The notes under the pieces: model-generated | What the model was told of the DNA's origin: nothing | Database searches by the model: none | What the model saw: only the letters and a program-made list of their open reading frames with translations | Part shown: positions 1-5,893 of the stretch, piece by piece | Position numbering within the stretch: the stretch's first letter is position 1 | How the letters are laid out: each line of letters begins with the position of its first letter | Position numbers and translations under genes: made by a program | NCBI GenBank assembly: GCA_002409585.1 | Contig: DHNP01000014.1 | Coordinates: 420 to 7,752 of the forward strand | Direction of reading: 5' to 3' | DNA length: 7,333 nt | DNA from: Ruminococcaceae bacterium UBA5413 | GTDB taxonomy: Bacteria; Bacillota; Clostridia; Oscillospirales; Acutalibacteraceae

Positions 1-1326
1 AATACAAGTAGGTTCGCCAGAAATACTCTATCCTTTGAAATAATAAGCCTTTTAAGGAATAAGGGTGTGCACATTAAATTTATTGAGCAAAATATAAACA
101 CAAAGGATATATCAAGCGACTTCCTATTAAAATTATTTCAGTTATTTGATGAACAGGAAAGCAGAGATAAAAGCAGTAAGGTAAGTTTCGGCATTAAGGA
201 AGGTGCTCGCAAAGGTGTAATTAATGCAAACAGCCGCTTATATGGTTATAACTATATACAGGCAGAAAACAGGCTTGAAATAATCCCAGCGGAAGCGGCT
301 ATAATAAAGAAAATATATGAATTGTATGCCAGCAGCGAAGGTATAAGGCGAATTATCAACTATTTGAATGACAACAATATTAAAACAAGGCAAGGGAAAC
401 CATTCTGTAAAAGCAGTATAAAGCGAATACTTACAAATGAAAAATATGCTGGCATTAATGCAAGGCTAAAATATAGCACTGGCAAGGTGTTTAATAAATA
501 TAGTTACCCACAAATCAAGCCGAAAGACCAATGGATAATTCAAGATAGTAATAAGATACCCCCTATTATTAGCAAGGAATTATTTGAAGAATGTCATGCT
601 TTATTAGTTAGTAAGGTAAATTATTCAAACCAAGTAGGCATATACAAAGGTATTACCGATTATGCAGGGCTGATTTATTGTGGCATGTGCGGAAGACCTT
701 ATGTTTCAAACATGGACAGGGGCAGACGATTTTATAATTGTAAAACTAAAAAGATGAAAGGAACTGGGGCTTGCAATAATAAGAATATCAGCGAAAGCAA
801 GCTGGACACCTATGTAAATAATACAGCATATAGGCGAGCACTTTATAAATTTAAAGTAATGTATAAATCAGTTCTTGAAGGTATGATTGAAAGGTTGCAA
901 AATCAAATAAATGAAGATAGCAATTTACAGGCGGCACAGTTAAAGCAGGATTTTAACAAGTACAAGGCACAACAGGGCAAACTCTTAAATAGTTATTTAG
1001 AAAACATTATAGATGAAGGTATATTTAAGCAGGCGGCGGCAGACCTTAAGAACAAGATTACAGAAACCGAGCATAAAATTAAGGAACTAACAAAGCCAAA
1101 CAATGAAATACTTCAAGACATCAAGTATATAGAAAATACCTTAAGTGATATTGATAACCTTGAAATAAAAGACCAATATTCAAGGGAGGAAATAATTGCT
1201 GGCATAAGTAAAATTATTGTTACAGATGATAAAGTTAAAATATATTATAAGGTAGCGGCTAATATTCGGCAGTTGATTAAAAAGCATAATCTTGAAAGTT
1301 ATTATGAACAGATAATAGCTGAATAA
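1..1326 (+). CDS. Large serine recombinase, 5' end outside window
   Basis: Site-specific DNA recombinase of the large serine family, which integrates and excises mobile elements. The frame is open to base 1, and its third to ninth codons spell SRFARNT, a conserved part of the resolvase catalytic domain. The catalytic serine therefore lies left of the window, and the GTG at 67 is internal. Numbering from the first visible codon (441 aa seen): end of the catalytic domain to ~60; recombinase domain ~65-195 (GYNY near 82, then a helix-rich stretch ending in NEKYAGI); zinc ribbon with Cys 227, 230, 247 and 258; then a charged coiled-coil C-terminal region (~270-370). It ends in TAA followed at once by a hairpin terminator. 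It is much more AT-rich than the leftward genes (32% G+C in bases 61-120 against 58% in 1501-1560), a sign of separate origin. It points at the broken polymerase gene, so it is probably the integrase of the element inserted there. The family call is firm; the element type is unknown. Confidence 0.95.
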   Translation, partial: NTSRFARNTLSFEIISLLRNKGVHIKFIEQNINTKDISSDFLLKLFQLFDEQESRDKSSKVSFGIKEGARKGVINANSRLYGYNYIQAENRLEIIPAEAAIIKKIYELYASSEGIRRIINYLNDNNIKTRQGKPFCKSSIKRILTNEKYAGINARLKYSTGKVFNKYSYPQIKPKDQWIIQDSNKIPPIISKELFEECHALLVSKVNYSNQVGIYKGITDYAGLIYCGMCGRPYVSNMDRGRRFYNCKTKKMKGTGACNNKNISESKLDTYVNNTAYRRALYKFKVMYKSVLEGMIERLQNQINEDSNLQAAQLKQDFNKYKAQQGKLLNSYLENIIDEGIFKQAAADLKNKITETEHKIKELTKPNNEILQDIKYIENTLSDIDNLEIKDQYSREEIIAGISKIIVTDDKVKIYYKVAANIRQLIKKHNLESYYEQIIAE

Positions 1327-1329
1327 GAC

Positions 1330-1367
1330 AAACCCCCAGCAGGCAATAATCTCACTGGGGGTTTATT
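1330..1367 (+). terminator. Intrinsic terminator after the recombinase
   Basis: A perfect 10-bp stem, AAACCCCCAG (1330-1339) with CTGGGGGTTT (1355-1364), encloses a 15-nt loop. It begins 3 nt after the recombinase stop, and the T-rich end of the stem runs into TTTATT. The A-rich left arm could also give some termination for leftward transcription coming out of the polymerase remnant. Confidence 0.85.
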
Positions 1368-1375
1368 AATACCTT

Positions 1376-1405
1376 GTTTATGTACTATAATACATTAATG
1401 TTGTG
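1376..1405. other. Probable att junction of the recombinase element
   Basis: Inferred. Recognisable polymerase coding ends at about 1405, after the codons for LLEG, and the next eight codons (TTLMYYST) do not look like the family. The recombinase terminator ends by about 1367. The crossover therefore probably falls in between, most likely 1376-1405. The interval holds a near-palindrome, TGTACTATAATACA (1381-1394), in which 12 of 14 bases match their own reverse complement. Serine recombinases bind imperfect inverted repeats around a dinucleotide core. The exact core cannot be fixed without the other end of the element. Confidence 0.5.
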
Positions 1406-2241
1406 CCCTCCAGTAGTGTCGTTACATCGTCCTTGCGGAGCGTCGATACATCATATCCGTGCTCCTGCAGCCAGCCCTTGACCTGCGCCATGCTGTTCGG
1501 GTTTTGCAGGCCGGTCAGCTTCTGCGCTTCGTCGATCAACGGACGGGAAACGGTATCGTCACAGTCCAGCGCACCGTGGATCAGGTCGAGGTCCAGTCCA
1601 ACACCGCGGGAATTGATACGCAGGTCGGTTTCCCATTGGCGCTGCACGTCGTCCGGGACGGGGAATGGCGAAAGCCGCCGCTCGATCTCCTGTTCCGCCG
1701 TGACGTCGCCCGTGTTGTAGGTTTTGAAAAGCTCCCATTTCTCCGGTTCGTCCTGCGGACGGATGCGTGTTCGAGGGTCGCGATCCGTCGGAGTATGCGG
1801 CGTACAGAATAGCTTGATCAGTGCTTTGCCGGTCGTCAGTTTGCGCTTATCCTCCGGCAAGCCGAGCGCTTTGCCTGCCGCGTCCAGGCTTGCAGGATAT
1901 CCGCAGTACAGCGCGTGGAGCATCGTATCATGCCATTGGTGTAGGGTGGTAAATGGGTCGCCGGTGATCAGATATTGTTTTGTATGGTAGGAAAGGCAAT
2001 ACCATTCAAAGGCCGCGTTGTAGGCGTGTTTGATGACATTCGGATCATTGAGAGCACGGAGCAAGTCGCCGGGAATCTTATCCCCGGAAGCAAGGTCCAG
2101 CACAACCGGCGGTGCTCCATCGAGAGAATACCCGAAAAGCAGGATTTCAAAATCCGGTGACTGCACGTATTTGTAAAGGCCGGCCTTATTAATGGGAACG
2201 GAAGAATAGGTTTCCAAGTCAACGTTCAGGTGATATGTCAT
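1378..2241 (-). pseudogene. Family A DNA polymerase, 5' part only (exonuclease domain), split by insertion
   Basis: N-terminal part of a phage family A (Pol I-like) replicative polymerase. The 287 aa carry the DnaQ-like 3'-5' proofreading domain: exo I D8-x-E10 in VDLETYS, exo II around H72/N75 to D105 (KHAYNAAFEW, then HDTM), and exo III Y175-xxx-D179 (YNTGD), followed by the start of the next domain (~200-278). Related phage polymerases are about 600-700 aa; motifs A, B and C of the palm are absent. Homology fades after LLEG (residue ~279), and the last eight residues are read from the flanking AT-rich sequence up to a TAA at 1378-1380. The start is ATG at 2241, overlapping the upstream stop in ATGA. 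The loss coincides with the boundary of the recombinase block, so integration is the likely cause. The remnant could still be made as a stand-alone exonuclease; polymerase activity is excluded unless the element excises. Confidence 0.85.
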
Positions 2242-2486
2242 TGCGGATTCTCCTTTAGCTCTACCTCGAATGGAAACCGCATTTTTCGGCGCTGAGCTTC
2301 CGCTATGGCTTGTGAAAAGCGCGGGTAATCTTTTTCCGGAAGTTCATATTGACGATAAGTGTAATTCGTTTTCGGGGTCTTTACGGTTTCGGTGACAACC
2401 GGAATATCCGTATTGAGGTCGATATGTAAATACCGATTCGTGATGATCCTCGGATGGTAATTCGGTGATTGATAAATTATGCGCAT
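2238..2486 (-). CDS. Hypothetical phage protein, 82 aa
   Basis: I do not recognise a family. The protein is 82 aa, soluble and mixed-charge, with several Tyr and Pro in the first half (one run is TNYTYRQYEL) and a basic helix-like stretch (AIAEAQRRKMRF) near the C-terminus. It has no Cys, signal peptide or membrane segment. The ATG at 2486 has a purine-rich site upstream (AGAGGAGAGG, 6 nt before the ATG). Its TGA overlaps the polymerase ATG by four bases, so it is translationally coupled to the replicative polymerase. Its place between the ssDNA-binding protein and the polymerase suggests a replication accessory role, but this is from position only. Confidence 0.7.
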   Translation of the reverse strand: MRIIYQSPNYHPRIITNRYLHIDLNTDIPVVTETVKTPKTNYTYRQYELPEKDYPRFSQAIAEAQRRKMRFPFEVELKENPQ

Positions 2487-2520
2487 TTTGTTCCTCTCCT
2501 CTTTATTTTGGATTTTCGGG

Positions 2521-2545
2521 GCGGGGCCTTGTACGATGGCCCCGC
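2521..2545 (-). promoter_or_regulatory. GC-rich hairpin after the ssDNA-binding gene
   Basis: A perfect 8-bp stem, GCGGGGCC with GGCCCCGC, and a 9-nt loop lie in the 68-nt gap between the DUF2815 stop (2555-2557) and the next start (2486). No T-run follows on either strand, so a classic intrinsic terminator is unlikely. It may protect the 3' end of a processed mRNA or lower downstream expression. This would let the abundant ssDNA-binding protein be made in excess over the polymerase. The structure is seen; the role is inferred. Confidence 0.5.
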
Positions 2546-2554
2546 GGGGAACGG

Positions 2555-3325
2555 TTAATACTGCTGCGGGTATCCGGGATACTGCGGAGCTGCGCCCTGC
2601 TGCGGGGCATATGCCTGATATCCCTGTGCCGGGGCCTGTGGATAGCCCTGCGGCATTTCATTCGGCTGCGCGGCATACTGTGGGGCCGCGGGGGCCTGCG
2701 GTGCATACTGCGGGTACTGCTGTGTGTGGCCGGGGATATCAGCGTTTGCCTGTGGGTATGCGCCGGCGGCTGTTTGTACAGGTTGGGCTATACCTTCAAA
2801 ATCGCTTTTAGCGCTTGCGTGCCCGCCGAGTGCGTCGCCGTCACGGGTTTTCATAACATTGCCGAGGCCGCAGCCTATGCCGCGCTTGCCGTTACTATCA
2901 TAGGCAAAAAACTTTACCGTTACACGTGCGTACATACCGGAATAAATATCAGACGCGCTTGTAATCGGCTGCAAGGTTGGCTCTACGACTTCGGGTTTTT
3001 GCTTGCTCGACGCGGATATAACCCAGCAGCCTTTGCACTCGTCACCGAACGGTTCGCCGTTTTCTTTAGCGCCGTCGCCGTCATGTATAGGCATATGTAT
3101 CTGCGGTGGCTGGTGGCCGTGCCATTTAGTCCCAACGCCGTCCTGTATTGCCGCTTGGATAGACCTGTCCATATCGGCTTTCGTTGCTGTATCGGTTTTC
3201 AGTATAAGCAATGTAACACTGTATTTCGGGTCACCGCCGTTCTGTGGTGTGCGCGGCTGTAAAAGGTTTGCATAGGATAAACGGACTTCGCCGGTAAGTA
3301 CTTTCTGTGCGTCGTTTTGGTACAT
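2555..3325 (-). CDS. DUF2815 Enc34-like ssDNA-binding protein with a P/Q/Y-rich tail
   Basis: Phage single-stranded-DNA-binding protein of the DUF2815 family, whose characterised member Enc34 has an OB-fold. It coats ssDNA at the replication fork and during recombination. Residues ~1-180 match the family: the N-terminal GEVRLSYANLLQPR, the central KYSVTLLILK, and GMYARVTVKFFAYDSNGKRG with GIGCGLGNV. Residues ~183-256 are a disordered tail of repeated Pro, Gln, Ala, Tyr and Gly (units like YPQYAPQAP and PQGYPQAP), ending in QQY. The ATG at 3325 follows AAGGAGA by 9 nt and sits 2 nt after the upstream gene's stop. Next to DUF2800 and a family A polymerase, this is a familiar replication block in Firmicutes phages. 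The tail resembles the flexible tails of SSB proteins that recruit partners, but it lacks the usual acidic tip. The DNA repeats in the tail make long false frames on the other strand. Confidence 0.92.
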   Translation of the reverse strand: MYQNDAQKVLTGEVRLSYANLLQPRTPQNGGDPKYSVTLLILKTDTATKADMDRSIQAAIQDGVGTKWHGHQPPQIHMPIHDGDGAKENGEPFGDECKGCWVISASSKQKPEVVEPTLQPITSASDIYSGMYARVTVKFFAYDSNGKRGIGCGLGNVMKTRDGDALGGHASAKSDFEGIAQPVQTAAGAYPQANADIPGHTQQYPQYAPQAPAAPQYAAQPNEMPQGYPQAPAQGYQAYAPQQGAAPQYPGYPQQY

Positions 3326-3327
3326 AA

Positions 3328-3663
3328 TTAATTTTCTCCTTTATATTTTAAAAATGAGGTTTGTATTTTAAGCATACGTTCATAATTTGCTTTTACTTCG
3401 GGGATTGTATAACCTTTATCGTCTATGAAAATCCACTTGTTTTGATAATCAACACTTGCTTCCTGCCATTTTCCCTTTGCTTTTTTTACCGCAAATGTTA
3501 TCCATTCCTCTGTTTTCCGAATAGCTTCCGCGTTCTCGTATGAATATAAAAACATGAGTTTAAAGAGCTTTCTAATTTTGGTAAGCGTTTGGTATATTAT
3601 GAGGTTTCCTGGATATATTTCGGCGGTAAAATTGCCTGTTGAAACAGTTATGCTATCAGTCAT
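3328..3663 (-). CDS. Hypothetical protein, 111 aa, AT-rich insert in the replication block
   Basis: Not recognised. The 111-aa protein looks soluble: a short beta-like N-terminus (ITVSTGNFTAEIYPG), then a Lys- and aromatic-rich helical part (KTEEWITFAVKKAKGKW, then NKWIFIDDKGYTIPEV). There is no Cys and no convincing membrane segment. The start ATG at 3663 overlaps the DUF2800 stop in ATGA, and the stop lies 2 nt before the DUF2815 start, so it fits tightly in the operon. Its base use is unlike its neighbours: bases 3361-3420 are 30% G+C, against about 67% in 4801-4860 inside DUF2800. This suggests a late arrival (a moron-like gene) placed between two genes that are usually close neighbours. 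Function unknown. Confidence 0.72.
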   Translation of the reverse strand: MTDSITVSTGNFTAEIYPGNLIIYQTLTKIRKLFKLMFLYSYENAEAIRKTEEWITFAVKKAKGKWQEASVDYQNKWIFIDDKGYTIPEVKANYERMLKIQTSFLKYKGEN

Positions 3664-4946
3664 TTTACCGCCACATCCTTAAAATCACTTGCCGCGTCGT
3701 GCGGGTGGTACGGTGGCCGCTTGTCCGACTCCTGTACAAGCGCCGGCTTTCCGGCCGATACAACAACATGTTTACCGGCGACCTCCGCAAATTTGCTTTT
3801 GCCAAGCGTCTTTTCAACGGCCGCAAGCGTCAGCGGCTTGCGTTCATAGAGCATTGCTTCGTCATACCCGGCGGCCTCGATATCCTTAAACGCCGTATCC
3901 ATATTGTCAAATACCCGCTTGCTGCGCCCCTCGACTGCTTTCCAGCCGGGTATTACCTTGCCAGCAAGCGTCGCAGTCAAAGCATACTCTTTAAGGTCTG
4001 CCGCCCATTTTTCAAGGTCGACGGCTTTTTTCAGCACTTCGCCGACTTCACTGTCTGTTAAAAGCGTCGGTTTCGGGAATTCTCCGCTTTCTGCCTTACT
4101 CGGCGCCGCAATGCCCTTAAAATCTTCAAGGGCGGTATTTTCCTTTGCCCTCGCCCTGCATGTATACCGTGCCCGGCAAAACCGGCAGGTATCCGGTGAA
4201 GGTTTAAACTCGCCCTCACCTTTGAAAGCTTGATCTGCTAAAGGCTTTACGGTAAATACACCCCAGTTTACAAGGCTGTCGCGTGATATTTTCCACTCTT
4301 TTACCGTATCACCCTCAGCGCGCGGCTGGAATACAGTTAAAATGATATTCGGTGTATTATAGAATTTGCCGTAAATCTCAATAGCCCCAAGACCGTAAAG
4401 CATAAGCTGTGGATTATTTTCTACTTCGACTATCACGCCTTTGCCGTATTTGAAATCAATGACATGCAGCGTATCACTGCCGATTATGATACAGTCGCCT
4501 GTGCCGAAGCCCTCGGGCGCATAGCGTGAATAATCAAGTTTGCGCTCCACTGCGATTGTAGGTTTTTCCTTATATGACATATATACTTTGGATATGTAGT
4601 CAAGGTAATCGTCCGTACAGCGCTGCATTTCTTCACTGTAGTGCCCGTCCTTTTTCAGCTTATTCATACGGGTGTTGAATGTACGCGGCCCCATCGGCTC
4701 TACAAATTTCTTGCGTACTTTAAGTTCCGCAATACTATGCGCGAGCGTCCCTTCGGCGGCATATTCGCTGCCGGTGTCGGGAAACTGTTCTTCAAGCCGC
4801 GCCGACGGTGTGCAGTGCAGCCAGCGCGCCGCGCCGGACGCGGATAAGATTGCATGTTTACGCGCTTTTGTTTTCTTAGGTCCTACACTTTCGCATGGGA
4901 TACGCCCCTCACACATTCCATCGACAATATCATCCGCAGCATTCAT
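3660..4946 (-). CDS. DUF2800 protein, Cas4/RecB-like PD-(D/E)XK nuclease
   Basis: Phage DUF2800-family protein, a predicted DNA exonuclease related to Cas4 and the RecB nuclease domain, probably acting in phage replication or recombination with the ssDNA-binding protein. Visible signatures in 428 aa: ILSASGAARWLHC (33-45), typical of the family N-terminus; EGTLAH (65-70) with the nuclease-type Glu and His; D151 in GTGDCII; D164-F-K166 as the D-x-K catalytic pair; Q180-xxx-Y184 in the QxxxY position; and Cys 254, 257 and 263 (CRFCRARYTC). With Cys45 these cysteines give a Cas4-like 1+3 pattern that could hold a 4Fe-4S cluster. The C-terminal third is helical and charged. The ATG at 4946 overlaps the upstream stop (ATGA) and has GGGGGTG 6 nt before it. 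The first ~29 residues before KHAILSAS look longer than I expect for the family. The family call is firm; the catalytic and cluster roles are inferred from motifs. Confidence 0.92.
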   Translation of the reverse strand: MNAADDIVDGMCEGRIPCESVGPKKTKARKHAILSASGAARWLHCTPSARLEEQFPDTGSEYAAEGTLAHSIAELKVRKKFVEPMGPRTFNTRMNKLKKDGHYSEEMQRCTDDYLDYISKVYMSYKEKPTIAVERKLDYSRYAPEGFGTGDCIIIGSDTLHVIDFKYGKGVIVEVENNPQLMLYGLGAIEIYGKFYNTPNIILTVFQPRAEGDTVKEWKISRDSLVNWGVFTVKPLADQAFKGEGEFKPSPDTCRFCRARYTCRARAKENTALEDFKGIAAPSKAESGEFPKPTLLTDSEVGEVLKKAVDLEKWAADLKEYALTATLAGKVIPGWKAVEGRSKRVFDNMDTAFKDIEAAGYDEAMLYERKPLTLAAVEKTLGKSKFAEVAGKHVVVSAGKPALVQESDKRPPYHPHDAASDFKDVAVK

Positions 4947-5491
4947 ATTTTCACCCCCAACCCGCGTAAAGCTGTAGCGTATTCCCCGTACCGCTCTTTG
5001 GGCAACGCCGTTAACTGCTGAATGCCGAATTGCTGGAAAAGCTGCTGAATCTGCTGTATTTTGCCCATGTCGGCTAAAACTGCTGTCGCCCTTGCAAGCT
5101 GTTCCCGTGTGTATTGTGGAGCAGCGGCTACGGGCGCTTGTTGCGGCATAGGATGGATGTTTGCTGGCGCGGGCGTGTACTGCCGTGGCGTATATGTAGG
5201 TGCTTGCTGTGGTGTAGGCTGTGTAACAGGCGGGTTATTATTTACCGGTGCCTGCTGCTGTGTTGCCGGTGCCTGTGTATATGTAGGCTGCTGTTTAGGC
5301 ATAGGCGCGGGTGCTTGCATAGTGTTTACCGGTATTACGCGCTGCCTTGCCGCCATCTCCGTCGGTGACTGTGGCGGAGTCTGCCGGTTTACTGTAACCG
5401 GGGTAACCCTTGCTATTTTTTGCAGTACCGTTAAAAGTTCAGGCGCTGCCGTAAGGGTAACGGTAACTGTTAGATTAAAATCTGTCTGCAT
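4943..5491 (-). CDS. Hypothetical phage protein with a P/Q-rich linker, 182 aa
   Basis: Name of function unknown. It has three parts: a short N-terminal segment (residues 1-30, FNLTVTVTLTAAPELLTVL, then a helix), a long disordered linker (~55-127) made almost wholly of Pro, Gln, Ala, Thr and Tyr (PTPQQAPTYTPRQYTPAPA), and a compact helical C-terminal domain (~127-182, beginning YTREQLARATAVLADMG and ending YATALRGLGVKI). The ATG at 5491 has AAGGAGG 10 nt upstream. Its TGA overlaps the DUF2800 ATG by four bases. The layout of two small domains on a flexible tether suggests a scaffold or adaptor in the replication complex. Immediate coupling to the nuclease supports a shared job, but no enzyme motif is visible. 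The repeat-like codons of the linker create spurious long frames on the other strand. Confidence 0.82.
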   Translation of the reverse strand: MQTDFNLTVTVTLTAAPELLTVLQKIARVTPVTVNRQTPPQSPTEMAARQRVIPVNTMQAPAPMPKQQPTYTQAPATQQQAPVNNNPPVTQPTPQQAPTYTPRQYTPAPANIHPMPQQAPVAAAPQYTREQLARATAVLADMGKIQQIQQLFQQFGIQQLTALPKERYGEYATALRGLGVKI

Positions 5492-5493
5492 AA

Positions 5494-5769
5494 TTATTTG
5501 TCCTCCTTATTAGTTTTTAACAGATACTGTATCGCCAATCTATTTAAAACGGATATAAAATCCGGCAGGTCGGTGTCATTGCCCGTTAGGTCTTTAAACT
5601 GCAGTTCTAAGGCCAATAGCTCTGCTGTAAAAAATGCTGTTATGTTACTGCCGTCTTTGCCGAGGTCGATTTTAGCAATCTCGGGGCGGCGGTCCTTCGG
5701 GTCAACCAAGACACGTGCCATGTTGTCATAAACGGATACCGCTATCTCCTGCTCTTTATTAAGTTGCAT
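5494..5769 (-). CDS. Hypothetical phage protein, 91 aa
   Basis: Not recognised beyond being a typical small early phage protein. The 91 residues look soluble and mainly helical: MQLNKEQEIAVSVYDNM, then a charged middle (KDRRPEIAKIDLGKDG), and a C-terminal helix pair (FTAELLALELQFKDLTG and FISVLNRLAIQYLLK). No Cys or membrane segment. I choose ATG at 5769, preceded by GGAG at 6 nt. A TTG four codons earlier (5781) would overlap that site and is unlikely. It ends 2 nt before the Pro/Gln-rich gene and is the first gene after the 124-nt gap, so it may head the second half of the operon. Its start codon lies under the -35 of the opposing promoter described at 5764-5792. Confidence 0.8.
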   Translation of the reverse strand: MQLNKEQEIAVSVYDNMARVLVDPKDRRPEIAKIDLGKDGSNITAFFTAELLALELQFKDLTGNDTDLPDFISVLNRLAIQYLLKTNKEDK

Positions 5770-5792
5770 TTTAATCTCCAATCTGCTATAAT
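5764..5792 (+). promoter_or_regulatory. Rightward promoter with extended -10
   Basis: A perfect -10 hexamer TATAAT (5787-5792) is preceded by TG one base upstream (TGCTATAAT), an extended -10. Seventeen bases before it is a weak -35, TTGCAT (3 of 6 to consensus). The -10 sits inside a small dyad, CTGC-TATAAT-GCAG (5783-5796), which could be an operator. It reads against the leftward operon and leads straight into a terminator 25 nt after the -10, which suggests a short RNA. Activity is inferred from sequence only. Confidence 0.6.
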
Positions 5793-5798
5793 GCAGTT

Positions 5799-5852
5799 AG
5801 TGTATTATTGTTTACTGCCGCTTTTCCGATTGCAGTCGGAGAGCGGCTTTTT
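5799..5852 (+). ncRNA. Candidate short antisense RNA, about 54 nt
   Basis: Predicted transcript from the promoter at 5764-5792: start near 5799-5800, end at the T-run of the hairpin at 5817-5852. It has no room for a protein. It would be fully complementary to the leftward operon mRNA between the Cys-rich microprotein gene and the 91-aa gene. Short antisense RNAs next to replication genes are known in phages (lambda OOP is the classic case, about 77 nt); the match here is of layout only. The two 5' thirds (promoter and terminator) are seen; the RNA itself is inferred. Confidence 0.45.
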
Positions 5853-5888
5853 GCGCCATGCGGCATACGGGTTAACTATCGGTAAAAT
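5805..5888 (-). CDS. Possible 27-aa leader ORF with ATT start, or start-lost remnant
   Basis: Weak call. A full Shine-Dalgarno, AGGAGGTGA (5894-5902), is followed by no ATG, GTG or TTG at usable spacing. An ATT stands 8 nt after AGGAGG and opens a frame of 27 codons (ILPIVNPYAAWRKKPLSDCN, then seven more) ending in TAA. ATT is a rare bacterial start. Either this is a poorly initiated leader peptide, or an ATG mutated to ATT and silenced the gene. The frame spans the rightward terminator hairpin. The Shine-Dalgarno lies inside the end of the Cys-rich gene and could also be chance. Confidence 0.25.
   Translation of the reverse strand: MLPIVNPYAAWRKKPLSDCNRKSGSKQ
5817..5852 (+). terminator. Intrinsic terminator, rightward
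   Basis: Two stacked stems, GCCGCT (5817-5822) with AGCGGC (5842-5847) and TCCGA (5825-5829) with TCGGA (5836-5840), are separated by a small asymmetric bulge and capped by the 6-nt loop TTGCAG. TTTTT (5848-5852) follows directly on the + strand. On the - strand the same hairpin has AAAAA before it and no T-run after it, so it should stop only rightward transcription. Confidence 0.75.
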
Positions 5889-5893
5889 TTTAA

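Noticed and set aside
67..1326. Recombinase starting at the GTG at 67
   Set aside because: The frame is open to base 1 and the upstream codons encode the conserved SRFARNT motif, so the GTG is internal and the gene begins outside the window.
1403..1990. Rightward frames opposite the polymerase remnant
   Set aside because: Arg/Ser/Cys-rich shadows of the polymerase coding strand with no family resemblance or start signal.
2521..2545. Hairpin as an intrinsic terminator
   Set aside because: No T-run follows on either strand, and the operon continues with a well-supported gene.
2465..3262. 265-aa rightward open frame opposite the ssDNA-binding gene
   Set aside because: It lies antisense to a well-supported DUF2815 gene, is rich in Cys, Arg and Leu from mirrored low-complexity codons, and resembles no protein family.
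5061..5513. 150-aa Gly/Cys-rich rightward frame opposite the Pro/Gln-rich gene
   Set aside because: The GGTGCTTGCTGT-type repeats are the reverse complement of Pro/Gln/Ala codons; no ribosome binding site and it overlaps real genes.
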